Source: Chara braunii (taxonomy: Eukaryota > Streptophyta > Charophyceae > Charales > Characeae). Taken from it: DNA of 27,218 bases. The position numbers and the translations under genes are program-made. Location: contig BFEA01000711.1 in NCBI GenBank assembly GCA_003427395.1, forward strand, positions 543,322 through 570,539. Direction: 5' to 3'. The stretch's first letter is position 1. Every line of letters begins with the position of its first letter. Under the pieces are notes generated by a model, which had not been told where the DNA came from, did not search any database, and saw nothing but the letters and a program-made list of their open reading frames with translations. This document shows, piece by piece, positions 9,142 through 19,698 of this stretch.

Positions 9142-11435
9142 CTAGAGTTCATCGCGTGCTGCGCTAGATGTGGCCAAGTACTCGAGTATCGAACACTGCA
9201 TAGGTTGCCTCAGCGCGCACCTGAGAGGCTCCACTGTGTCAATATCATCTAAGGAGCTCCTCATTGTGAACTTCTTCACTCCGCGCTTTCGCGGCAAGAT
9301 TATGACCTCCTCTCCTTCGATCCTTTGACCATCCTTTTCCGCCATCACATAGTCGGTATCAGTCTTCCTAAAAGAAGATCCCTTTGCGGACTTGGTCGCC
9401 GCAACCCGTATAGGAGTGATAGGCGACTCGTCATCCGAGGACAAGGTCATCCGCACACTTTGACTCTTTGCCACTTCTTTACCCTTGCTTGGTCGTACAC
9501 GCCTGGCCTCAACATTCTCCTTCATCGAAGGGAACATCGATGCATCGCCCAGGTCGTCTGCCCACTTGACATACTTGCGGTCATCAAGCACGACAAGCCC
9601 CTCATTTATAGCTCGCCTGAGGTCAGGACAATCTCTCTTTACATGATCATCCAACCTGCAATAGATACAAGAGTTCCTTGGAGTAGGTGGTTTGTCCTCT
9701 ACACCCCTAGCAGTTGGTCCCCTCGTAGCTCGTGCGTCCTGATTTGAAGGGCCAGGTGATTTATGGTAACCCGGGGATTTGGGGTAGCCGGGTGAACTAG
9801 GGTATCCTCCCCGCTCGTAGCGTCCACGAGAGTCTTCCCGTAGATCTGCTTCGTGTTCCGCTCTCTCATAATTGCTACGGTAACCATCCCGGAGGTCCCC
9901 ATCCGAATCCCGCCGGCCACGAGAATCATCCCGATCTCTCCAGTTGAAATTCCCCGGGCTCCGGTATCCGTCCGCATTCCGATCATATCTGGGGCTGCGC
10001 GGATACTGCTCCAACCTTCCCCCTCTACTAAAAGCGTCGGCCTCGCAGTACCTATCTCCCCGACGGTCCCTATCGATCTCATCATCTCTACGCCGCCGAG
10101 TGTCGTCATCTCTCTCTCTCGCACGATAGTCTGCGAGCGTGCGGGGGTTTCTATCTTCCATACTTCACCAAGGGTCGGTGTTCCTGCGGTCCAATCGTAG
10201 TGAATATGGGGACTCAGGCTTGTCCCTGTAGGTCGTGGCTCCCGTCTTTGTCTCAATATTCGTCATTTGTTTGGCGAGCCCCCTCATCATTTCCCTCATC
10301 TCCCTCACCTCATCTATCACCGTTTCTCTGTCCCTGGGTCGTTGTGGTCGGACTCCGCCCAACAAGTATCATCGTTCCGCCCAAGGATGGTCGTTAAAAT
10401 CAAGACACCCCTCTGTATCGTACTCACGATAGAGAGAGAAATCCCGACGTTGCGTTCCTCTCCAGACCAGGTCCTTGTAATCGTCTGCCTCGGCCTTCAT
10501 CGCCAACTTAAGTATCGTCGCAAAATCTAACTTGTCATGTGGCAACTCTCTCAGTACTCCCTTCTTCTTCCCCCTGGGTAGCCGACCGATGAAGATCGTG
10601 CACCTTTCGACCTCTGACAGCTTTCCTTTTGCAATCAGGGCATCAGATATCTTCTGGAATCGTTTCCCAAATGCTTGGACACTCTCGTCCTCACCCTGGG
10701 TCATCGACTCGAGATCCCGGATTGAATACCTAACTTCTTCCAGCTTAAAGAGTTCATAGAGGTTGGCTTTGTGGTAGTCCACCTTTTGTCCTTTGGTCGT
10801 GCTTCTTTAATCACCTGGCTCAAACTCGGATCCGAGTTGAATAAGAAATTGTCTATAATCTCATCATCAGACCACTGACTGCGGTATGAGTGCAACTCCC
10901 ACTTTTCGAGATACTCGGTAATTCCGTATCCTTTGAAAATGGGCGGTCTGGTGTCTAACTCTGAGGGTTGGTGCGAGATGATATATCGATCTCTCCTCTA
11001 GTAAGGAAGCATATACGACTCACCTGTCTGTGGGTCGTAGATCCGTCTGGGTGGTGTGCTCCTCTCCGGAGGTCTATCTCTACCTCTCCAGGCCTGCTCC
11101 CGGACATATTGGTCTCTCCAGTCATCTCTGCCTCTATCACCTTTGGCATCTCTCCGCTCATATATAGGCGAGCGTCGAGCGCTTATCTCTCGCCGGAAAC
11201 TAGGAGGATATGTCCTATTCTCCATCCGTACCACTGATGTCGCCCTATCTGGCTCAGCGACAATCGGGCAACCCATTAGTTCGGGCTCCCCATCGTTAGG
11301 TTGCTCTACACATCTAAGTGGAGCATTCTGCCGAATACGATTCTTGAGGTATCGCAGAGCACGGTCCGGTGATGCGAGATATACACTAGTTTGCTGATCC
11401 ACACTCGGATGTGGACCCATCGTGTCTAACTCCAT
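9142..11435 (-). pseudogene. Gypsy gag polyprotein with CCHC nucleocapsid (several frames)
   Basis: The first in-frame ATG is at 11435 (MELDTMGPHPS), followed by an R/D/E-rich region and YDPQTGESYMLPY. A stop and shift lead into capsid-like sequence (GYGITEYLEKWELHSYRSQW, then DLESMTQGEDESVQAFGKRF and LPRGKKKGVLRELPHDKLDF), which resembles retrotransposon gag capsids. From 10161 to 9142 the frame is open again. It has a very charged RDRD segment, SPGYPKSPGYHKSPG repeats, and a canonical CX2CX4HX4C knuckle (CIYCRLDDHVKRDC, 9628-9669). It ends in TAG directly before the protease ATG in the same frame. At least two frame changes are needed between 11435 and 10161. Confidence 0.85.
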
Positions 11436-11584
11436 ATACTCTATCTTCTCTCTGAGCTTTCGTCTGCGCGACGTGTAGCAGGATATTGGAGGGGGGGAGG
11501 GAACCTCTTCACCTTGAATCCGGCGTCAGATACACATCTACATTCTAGTCCCTCCCCCTTTTTTCCACAAGTAGATATGGAGGC

Positions 11585-13058
11585 CTAACCTCCCCACCAT
11601 ATCTTAGGTGGATCGACCAGGTGTGAGGGGGAGGTAGGGAGGCCGGTTTTGCGTCTAGGGGGCGGCTGGGGCAGACACCTAATCCTCCTATTCCCTATCT
11701 CCATCCTGACATTGAGGTGAGCGGGCTCCTCAGTGTCTCGGCCATACCAGCTCAGCTCGACCAAGGTATTGTTTGATGGGGGGAAAAGATCAAGGAACTC
11801 AGGGACCAGGGGGAGTCGGATGTCGCTGGGGATTTCAGTCCATTTATGGAAGAGCAACCGATAGTCCTTTTGTGCTTTATCCAAACGATCATTGCCATCC
11901 AAGAGCCAGCCATCCCATTGAATCCATGCAATCTGTCCCCCCTGTTCCCCCCCAACCAGTCCATGCAGAATTCATTTAGTTTTTGAGTAATGTCTGATCT
12001 TTTTGTGAGAGCTCTCATCCCTTGTACCGTCTTTTTCCACAAAGCTCTAATTGTTGTTTCAATCATGTCTTTAATCGTTTCAGTTGTTCGCCACTTCCAA
12101 CGTGGGCGTTTTCAAGTACTAGGATGCATTTGCGACGCCATATGGCCCATAACACTGCTTCCCTCCCAATCCTCAATAAGTTGGTTGTGAAGGTCGAGGA
12201 TTGGGCAGTCCAATGACCGGTTAGCAGGGCCCTCCATTCCCACGACCAGTCCCTATTTGTACCTAGTTGGTTCCAGACCCGGACCCATCCCCGCCATGTA
12301 AGGATAGAGGCAGGGCACTGCAGGAAAAGGTGCTCTATTGTCTCGTTTATCTTTCGAGAGGGGAAGCCCTCCTTGCATGCGTGACACCAGGGGAGAGCCA
12401 ACCCTTTCTGCTCCAGACGGGTATGGTCAATGACCCATGCATTTGTCTGTAGGCAGCGATGATTAATCTGCCATTGAAGCGAAGCAGACTTGGTTGGTTT
12501 GTTCTTCACCTCTTTAAACCATTTTATAGGTCTCAGGGATTCCAATGGTACATTGAGGTGACGTGCCCAGTGATCAACAATACGATCTCTTAGTTTTATT
12601 CTAGTCTTGAGCATCTGGTAGGTCGCTTTAACATCTAGTGTATGGAGGTACTGGTATCTGGGTCTTCCGTTCCTTGTTGGAATCTTCCATCTCCACTCCG
12701 CCACATCCAAGGGAAGATCCTGAATCGGCACTTCCGGCCAGAATGCCACCCAAGATTGGTTTTCACTTAGGACTCTGACTCTGTGAAGTATCCTGATGTC
12801 AATCCAAATGACTTCCTTTGGCACTCCCCTGATCAAGTGATTCAGCTGTGTTCGATACAACAAGTTTACCAGCACCTCCCCTGGTCTAACTGATAGTACT
12901 TGCCCCACCCGGGTTGCATCCCCTCTTAGCACCACCCAATCTCCTTCCTCTACAAATGGACCCCGCCGAAGAGTCCGTACCCATGCGAGTGGGAGAGCAA
13001 AGAGGATCTGGTCTAGTCTTTCCCCTATTCTGTGGCAATGGGGGAGCTTCTCTCTCAT
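11585..13058 (-). pseudogene. LINE ORF2 C-terminal region: post-RT domain, zf-RVT finger and tail
   Basis: One open frame covers 13058-12063. It contains W.P.VPIQDLPLDVAEWRW, a KNKPTKSASLQWQINHRCL stretch, and the zinc-finger block LPWCHACKEGF followed by ETIEHLFLQCP (about 12316-12390). This matches the zf-RVT domain at the end of plant LINE ORF2 proteins. AVLWAIWRRKCI follows, as in that family. The frame then shifts at 12063 (MIETTIRALWKKTVQG) and again near 11.95 kb (QIAWIQWDGWLLDG), and ends at TAG 11585 after PPKIWWGG. I see no RNase H motif. The start at 13058 is only the first Met after an upstream stop; the real protein is continuous with the RT. Confidence 0.88.
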
Positions 13059-13066
13059 CTACTCCT

Positions 13067-15130
13067 CTAAGAGCCAGTCATTCTTTGGGCCCAGTCATTC
13101 TTTGATTGGGCCCATAGGTGTCCAACTCTTGTGATCCCGTTTTTCACCCATCCATTCCACGGGGGACATGAGCTGAGTAACACCTGCCCATACCGATCCG
13201 TTATCCAGCGATTCCCGAAAAGTGGTTGGCGAGCAACTTCTTCCCACCTTTTAGGCAATGGCCTATCCGGGAGTGGGAGCCTCCTCCAATCCTTAATTAA
13301 CTTAGCCCAGAAGTCATCTTTTCGCAGGTCCCTGCGGGCTGCTGCCCGATCTGAGTGTGGTTGGGGTCTGGAAGGGGGTCTGGGGATTATCGAGAAGACG
13401 TCATATAGCCAGGCAATGGGATGTGTTGACGATGCGGTCACTGGAGCCAACCTCGACAATTGTTCCCAGACAAGAGGTTCCCAAGTGAGGTCGGGGGTGC
13501 AGATAAGTCGTTTCAACCATTGGAGAGAAAGTGCGGCCGTTTGGGTAGCGGGGTCAAGTATGCCCAGGCCTCCATGCGGCCTTGGTTGCACCACCGCATC
13601 CCAGGCAACGCGACTGATTGTGTGTTGGGCTTCGTGGTTACGTCTCCACATGAAGGCTGCCACTTGTTGCTTCAGGGCCCTTGACGCTGTTCCAGAAAGA
13701 GGCCAGATTGCTGACTTATACCAGATTGACGTCAATACCACATTGTTTATAACTAGGGCCCTGCCCATGAGTGACGTATGCTTGTCTTTCCAGGCTCCCA
13801 ACTTTTGCAGGGCCGGAAGCATTATCCAATTATCGTTACTAGCTAGGTTTCCTTCGGCAGAAAGTGGGATTCCTAGGACTCTAATGGGGGTTTCTAAGGG
13901 GAGCCATGTCACCTTGGGCTGCTCGGGAGGTTTTCCACCGTCGTGATGCATCCACCATCCCGATGTCTTGTTGCCCCAGTTAATTGCCATATCAGACAGG
14001 GCGCAGAACCGGACCATTAGCCTTTCAATTTCCTCCATATTCCTTGCTGAGGCTTCAACCATCAATGTGAGGTCGTCTGCAAATAGGGAACATATTTGTA
14101 TTGCCTCCTGTGGGATGGAGGATGTCTGGATCCTACTAATGTTCTGGTTGGCCCTAAGATTGGTCGCAAGGGCCTCCATCACAACCACAAAAAGATATGG
14201 TGTTGTCGGGTCGCCCTGGCGGACCGATCGCTGCAGTGGGAAGTTCGGGGCCAGGTTCCCATTAATCTGCACTCGGGTGGTGGCGTTGTGGTGAAGTATC
14301 CTCACCCTCCTCCTAAAATTCCTCCCAAAGTTCATTTTTTCTAGGTATTTATCTAGGAAATGTCAGTCCACGTGATCGTATGCCTTCTCAAAGTCGATGA
14401 AAAGAAAGGCGGCGTTACACTTAGATTGACGGGATATCCTCAATAGCTCCTTTACTAGGAAGATATTATCATGGATGCGCCTCCCCTTAAGGAAGCCCGT
14501 TTGTGAGGGGTGGATGATTTGCTGTAATGCCGGCGCCATACGGTTTGCTAATGCTTTAGATAACATTTTGTAGACCTGATCGGTCGGTAATTGCGGATAT
14601 TCATTTTATCCCCTTTTTTGTATAGTAGCGTGAGGACCCCTTGATCCACCACTTCCCCCATCACGCCCTCTTCCCACACCTTGCGGTAAAATGCCGTCAG
14701 GTTTTCTGCCATCAAGGTCTAGAAAACCTCCCAGAATTCCTTTGGGAAGCCGTCTACTCCCGGGTTTTTTTCTTCCTTCATTTGCATAAGGGTCGTCCAT
14801 ATCCCCTCCTTGGTGATTGAACGGTCCAGTGCCTCTTGCATTTGCTGGGGGAGCGATTTGGTAAGCGGGGTAAGGAAGTCCTCTATTTCTCTATCCCTGG
14901 TGAGGGTGTTGTCATCTCGGGTACAATAAGTAAAGAGGTTTTCGTAGAAGTCCCTGGCCACCTTCATGCACTGTGGCGTGGAGGTGGCCAGCGGCCTCTC
15001 TGGTGTGACAGGGTCCAAGAAGGCCTCTATGGTCTGCCTCTTTGCTCTGGCTCTTGCTAGGCCAAAGAAGTCCGACTCCATAGACCCTTCGGTGCAATGT
15101 ATGGAGATTTTACCTCTGATTCTTATGTCA
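13067..15130 (-). pseudogene. LINE ORF2 reverse transcriptase domain
   Basis: Frame 1 of the domain, from about 15.1 kb, has SDFFGLARARAKRQTIEAF, VARDFYENLFTYC and MKEEKNPGVDGFPKEFWEVF. It is then cut by TAG (14719-14721) but continues in the same frame to LTLLYKKGDKMNIRNYRPI. Directly after RPI, four or five conserved residues are missing and the frame shifts into YKMLSKALANRMAPALQQII, HPSQTGFLKGRRIHDNI and FLFIDFEKAYDHVD (first catalytic Asp). TGA at 14363-14365 probably replaces a Trp. The following long frame to 13067 carries SVRQGDPTTPYLFVVVMEAL, the active site FADD (14072-14083) and thumb sequence. It ends near a short tandem duplication at 13076-13112. Confidence 0.93.
13076..13112. 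repeat. Imperfect 17/21-bp tandem duplication inside LINE ORF2
   Basis: On the minus strand tgggcccaatcaaagaatgac is followed at once by tgggcccaaagaatgac. The two copies differ by 4 bp. They sit just before the point where the RT frame stops and the zf-RVT frame takes over, so they are a plausible cause of that frame change. Confidence 0.8.
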
Positions 15131-16188
15131 TTCCATCTGTAAGTTGAAGTCAAGCAGCTTATTTTGGAGTGTCTGGAGGTGAGGGATAGGGTCCTGTTGG
15201 TGTAGATTTTGAATCTGATATTGAATGTCCATCTCCTCTTGGTGACGTTTAGCTGCCAAATTTTTAAAAAATTCTTTGCACTTACGACCCAAATAAAAGA
15301 GTCCATTGTTGAACCATATGATTTCGGAGTCGAAGTGTTTTTTTCTGCTGGTTTCAGTAGGCTCATACATCTTGAACTAAATGCACGAAATCTTGCTTGT
15401 GAAGGAAAGAGGTATTGAGTTTGAAGAAGCCTGGGCCAGAATCCGATCGTTGGCGGAAGGTAAGGGTAACTCCGCATAACGCGTGGTCTAGCCCCATAAA
15501 GGGACTACGAGGGAGTATGTACGCGAATCGCATTGCTCCTGCCAGATCCTCCGACATGAGAATCATATCGATTTTGGATCTTGAACAGGTTTCAGGCCCC
15601 GTTGTGTGGAAGCAAAAATATATTTTTTCCGTGGGGAAGGCCCTTCTGAAGGAATCAAATAGGTGCAGGATGGAGTTCAGTTCCTCGATGATCCTTTCGT
15701 CAGTTTCTATGTATCGGGGGCAGGGGGTAGGGATTCTCCATCTATCCAACATCCGGTCCGGGGCGGCATTAAAATCTCCCGCTAAAATTATCGGCACACC
15801 TGCGGAGATTTGCTGGCGCAGGGTCCCGAAGAAATCACGTTGTCCCTTTCCACATTTGGAGCATATACGCAGATAATGCAGATGAGTTCGAGTTCTAACA
15901 TCGCGAGAATCGAGACCCACCTACCCCCGTCCTAGTCTGTCACCCAATGAATTGGTGTTGCCCTTGAGGAAGGTGGTATCCATATGGCCACACCCGCACT
16001 GCTTGGTCTGGGTGTGTGGGCTCTAAAGGCCTGGTGTGGCCATACCATGTGGTGTGCCCTGTGGTGCTCAGGAGTATCCTGTAGGTGTGTCTCCTGTATG
16101 CATATGATATCTGGCCAGTCTTTACTTGGAACCCCTTTGATCAGTTCCCATATTGCTTGCCTTTGGCCGGCGTGAATCCATTAACATT
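15131..16188 (-). pseudogene. LINE ORF2 AP-type endonuclease and linker
   Basis: Endonuclease motifs appear in order across three frames. NVNGFTPAKGK (16177-16188 for NVNG) holds the N-terminal Asn motif. After a frameshift come WPDIICIQETHL (QET at 16088-16096, the metal-binding Glu), SAGVAIWIP, a TAG stop at 15932-15934, then VSILAM and VYAPNVERD. After another shift come IILAGDFNAAPDRML (GDFN, about 15768-15779), CSRSKIDMILMS and PFMGLDHALCGVTLTF (catalytic DH). All expected APE residues are present despite the broken frame. The linker to RT (FFKLNTSFLHKQDF, then FNNGLFYLGRKCKEFFKNLA in another frame) is normal for the family. Confidence 0.92.
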
Positions 16189-17393
16189 CTGCGTCCGAAG
16201 GTCCAGGTCTGCTGCTCGCAGGCCCTTACTCCACGCCGGATCTTTACCATAGAGCAACCATACTGGCACACTGGATCCATCTAGAGCACCCCCCTCCCCC
16301 TATAAACGCTGCCAAGTTATGGTGTCCAATTCTGTTGTGGAAGTGAATAGCGAACTCTTAAGGATCCTGCACAAGTAAGCTAATACTTCCTCCTCGTTCC
16401 ACAGGTTATTGGACTTTCCTTTCATACCTTGCAGATCCAGCAGGGATGCGTGTGAAAACCATTTATGGCCGGCTTCCTTTGTCGAATCCATTCGAATCAA
16501 GACCTCCCATTGTGCTAGCTTCGAGAAGGTGCGCATGAACTTTCCCTGAGCACCAGGTATCAAGTGTTTCTGGATATGCTGGTTGACTTCCTCCCTTAGG
16601 AGGCCCTCAAGCTTCAGTGGCGGTGCAAGAGTGAGGAGCGGGTCAAAACCTCCCAGGGAAACTTCCCCATACTTTGCATATTCTCGGGCCGCAGACAGGC
16701 CAAGTTCCCATTTACCGTCCTCCTTTCAAACCGGGAGCATCAAAGAACCATTCAACGAAGGTTGTTGCAAATATCTCCCTCCACCCAAGTGTTGTCTGAG
16801 TTTGTTGCGCTTGTCTAGCAACACCGGGGTGGGGGGTTCCCCTACTTCCTTTACTGAAGATGATTCTGTGTCCACTGTGTCTTCTCCCTCCCCTTTCTTT
16901 TGCGCCTGTGTGGCGCCCTTACTACCCTCTATATTTACCGCCTCTTCAGGGGGGGGGGAGGGGGGGGTGTTTGTCCTGCAAAGTGTAAAGCTCCCTGTTT
17001 GGTTGAGGTCCACGTTGTGGGCTGGAAGGGTCAGATCCTATAGCCTGTGAAAACTCCGGCTCCTTTACCTGTGGTGAGACCTCTTTCCCTGTCTCTTCCC
17101 CTGTTGCATTCCCCCCTGCCTGTGACAGCACAATATCCTCTGAAGGAGGGGGTTGTGCTTTTACTTCTGAGTTCAGGGGGCAGAACCGGCGGGCAACAAT
17201 GCAATAAACGCTGTTGTAAGATCTCTGACCATTAGCTTCCTTGTGGTGGACCATATTCCAATGCCGAACGAAGTGTATCACTTTCCTCTAGCATTGGGAC
17301 CAATTCGAGAAACGTAGTGTCCCAAAACTCTATATCATGGTCAGGGTGTCGGTCGTGCAACCTCTGCAACAGCCAGTCCGACAATGATGCCAT
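16189..17393 (-). pseudogene. LINE ORF2 N-terminal extension with an unrecognised domain
   Basis: An ATG at 17391-17393 (MASLSDWLLQRLHDRHPDHD) opens one base after the ORF1 stop. The leader (..DTTFLELVPMLEESDTLRSA) reaches a stop near 17.23 kb. Other frames then carry a P/S/E/Q-rich linker, with a frame change near the G10-A-G8 tract at 16949-16967. From 17013 a single frame runs to the endonuclease. It is broken only by TGA near 16726 and TAG at 16300-16302, and encodes a globular-looking segment (KWELGLSAAREYAKYGEVSL, LREEVNQHIQKHLIPGAQGK, FSKLAQWEVLIRMD, NEEEVLAYLCRILKSS) followed by WLLYGKDPAWSKGLRAADLD and NVNG. Typical L1 ORF2 proteins start close to the endonuclease. I do not recognise this domain. 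Confidence 0.7.
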
Positions 17394-17394
17394 C

Positions 17395-19578
17395 TTAGAA
17401 TGCAAAGAAGTTTGTTCTTCTGGGTGCCCCTGAGGTATTCTGCATCAGACATAATAATATCAGGGGGGGGGGAACCTCCCCCTCCGCCTCTCCCATAGTT
17501 ATTTCAACCGTTTGGGCGGTCTCCACCTCCATGGGGCACGGGCCAAATGCACTGTGAAAGGGGTCTCCACTCTTCTTCTCACCTCTTTCCCCTACTAAGC
17601 ATTTCGTTGGTTTCATTGGCTTTTTCGGGACGGTGTGCGGCGTTCCGGACTTGGGTTGTGGGGAATTCACCTTGTTACTTTGAGTTTCAACCAGAATCTC
17701 TTCCGTTCTCTCCCCCTGTTGCTGCCCGTTGATGGGGGTTACCTGATTTCCTTTATTCTCTAGAGGCCTTGTATCTGTCATTTTTGGCTGCTCCACCATT
17801 TTTGGGTTCGCGCTTTTGTTCCGCCATTGCTGCGTCACCACAGGTTTCCCTTGTCTGATAGGGGCCGGGGGGTCCTTGGTTGTCCCCAGGCCCATCCTCT
17901 TCCGCTTAGGCCGCACCAGTGTCCATTCCTCCCGTCCCTCCCCTCCCCCACTGTCCTGGTCCGTGGCCGGCTTCTTTTTCGGGTGCCCGAGAGACTTGGA
18001 TTCCTTCAGTTTTGTCTCAAGGGTTTTGGGGGGGGGCCAGGAGTCGGGGGGACGCGTGTCCAACCTCGGTTCCCCATGTTTTTCCCACACCCATCCTCTC
18101 GCTCTCCCCTCCCTATCTGCTTCCTCTAGGTAGGCCCACCCTTCGTGTTTGGGTCGACAGGGTGCCATCGTGCTGCATTGAAGGGGTCTCTCTGCAGTAG
18201 GCCCGTTGCTCTTACTGACCTGTGCGGGTGGGATGGGCATGATTCCTCCGTACACAAATGACCGTAGGCTATGCATTTAAAGCACCACGGCCGCAGTTTG
18301 TGTGCAGTGTGAATCCTATATTCCTTTTCTTTTATCTTGAATAGGATAACATCATCCATTGAGAAGGGGAGAGACTTTGGGATATCCAATGCCAACATGA
18401 GGTAGTCATCTCTTTGCGCAACGAAAGGGGGGAGAGGGTCAATAAAATCAATTATTTAATTTATTTTGTATTTTTGGGCCAATTTGTGCAGAAAGTTGGC
18501 CTGGATTTCGATGGGGATGTGCCTGAATTCAAGCCAAAAGTAATCAGCCATCATTCTCTGTCTGTGTTCCTCCGGGCCAGGTTTCTTGGGGGGGGACCAA
18601 AGGTAAATTCTCACCTTTGAATCTTTGATCGTTCACATCGCAAGCTCTTCCACCTGTCAATAGTATGTTTATCTTGCTCGTACATGGCCAGAACTGTAAA
18701 GGTGGTGGGTGAAAGGGGGTGAATCAGTAATGAATCTTTGGCTGCCTGTGCTTCACATTTCAGGGCTTTCAACGGATGCCTGATCCACTTTACCTTGTCA
18801 TTTGTGGATTTGTAGGCAGAGTCATCATAAAATACCAGGTAGTCACATGTCTGAGGTATACATTCTCTCTGATTCCCAATCCTTCTTTCGGGTAACCCCT
18901 CACCATTGCTTTCTTCCGCTTTGATCAACCACCACTGTTTCTGGGGCGCAGAGGAGCTTAGAGAGGCCCGGGCGGGCGACACATTATCCAAGGGGATGTG
19001 TTGTGTTGGACCCTATCCCTCTGTGAATGGCCCGTTTGACCTTGTCTACCCACGATTTCTGAGAAGTGGGCACGTTGTCTTGTTGTTTGTGTTGTTCTGA
19101 CAGGCCCTTCCTCCCTTGTGTTGGCCATTGCCCCGTCCGTCCGATCAGTCTGTTTGGATCAGTGTGCGACCTTTCCGATCAGTCTGTTTGGATCAGTGTG
19201 CGACCTTTCTTCGATGGCTAACATTGTGCTCTTTTTACCCGCAAGGAGCTCAGGCTTAGATGTCTCCCTTTCCACAGGAACTGTCGCTGGTCCCCCCGAC
19301 TGCACCTCCCCTGGAGTGCCATCGTTAGCTGACAGCTCATACCCTGATAGGGGGGGGTCTCCAAGGGCAGCGCCTTCGAGGAGTTCCCCTCCCATCCGGG
19401 GTGTGAGGCTGCCTACTACCTTGTCTGACTGGGGGGGACCACCCATTGTCTTTCTGGGGGTCCGGGACGATAGGGCTCGGAGGTGCGAATTCATGATTTG
19501 TCTCATATCCCCTCTGTAGTATATCATGGATTCCAACCTCCGACTGATCCTTTTCTTTTTTGGGTCAGACGATTCCAT
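17395..19578 (-). pseudogene. LINE ORF1: nucleic-acid-binding protein with CCHC knuckle
   Basis: The start is the ATG at 19578 (MESSDPKKKRISRRLESM), just downstream of a poly(T) tract on this strand. An S/P/G-rich segment is broken by a 34-bp tandem duplication at 19143-19210. A region resembling plant DUF4283 follows (KSWVDKVKR, DYLVFYDDSAYKS, FTVLAMYEQDKHTIDRWKSL, YFWLEFRHIPIEIQANFL, MLALDIPKSLPFS) in at least three frames. A knuckle CFKCIAYGHLCTEESC (CX2CX4HX6C, about 18231-18290) is next. The C-terminal half, open from 18276 to 17395, has GWAYLEEADREGRARG, EEWTLVRPKRKRMG (a W-x-x-V basic motif as in plant LINE ORF1) and a hydrophilic tail ending NFFAF-TAA. It is roughly 730 codons if frames are ignored. 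Confidence 0.85.
19143..19210. repeat. 34-bp tandem duplication in LINE ORF1
   Basis: Two exact or near-exact 34-bp copies (gatcagtctgtttggatcag then tgtgcgacctttcc) lie at 19143-19176 and 19177-19210. Because 34 is not a multiple of three, the duplication shifts the ORF1 frame. The frame from the ATG indeed stops right there (stop at 19159). Confidence 0.92.
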
Positions 19579-19583
19579 GCTGG

Positions 19584-19606
19584 AAAAAAAAAAAAAAAAA
19601 AAAAAA
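19584..19606. repeat. A23 (plus) / T23 (minus) tract immediately upstream of LINE ORF1
   Basis: Twenty-three consecutive A on the plus strand lie five bases from the ORF1 ATG, so the LINE message would carry a U tract just before its start codon. It could also be the poly(A) tail of a plus-strand insertion, but no plus-strand element body is seen ending here. Confidence 0.9.
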
Positions 19607-19698
19607 CCCTTCAACACAGTCTTCACTTGAGTTACGTGTGTATTATTCAAGGAGTCGTTACCGGCGAAATAGCAGGAGGGTTCGGTTCACTTTTCTGT

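Larger units (their letters stand above)
4899..11520 (-). mobile_element. Degenerate Ty3/gypsy-type LTR retrotransposon (internal region)
   Basis: Read on the minus strand, the gene order is gag with a CCHC knuckle, aspartic protease, reverse transcriptase, RNase H, H2C2 region, DD35E integrase, GPY/F module and basic tail. Integrase downstream of RNase H is the Ty3/gypsy order, not Ty1/copia. There is no chromodomain after GPY/F. At least seven in-frame stops and several frameshifts are visible, so the copy is dead. No LTR pair or target-site duplication was found. The 5' side abuts the 3' end of the LINE near 11.52-11.57 kb. Confidence 0.93.

Noticed and set aside
9325-10530. Several plus-strand frames over gag
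   Set aside because: They are antisense shadows of the charged gag region with no motifs of their own.
13131-13946. 271-codon plus-strand frame
   Set aside because: It is the antisense of the LINE RT domain, whose minus-strand motifs are unmistakable.
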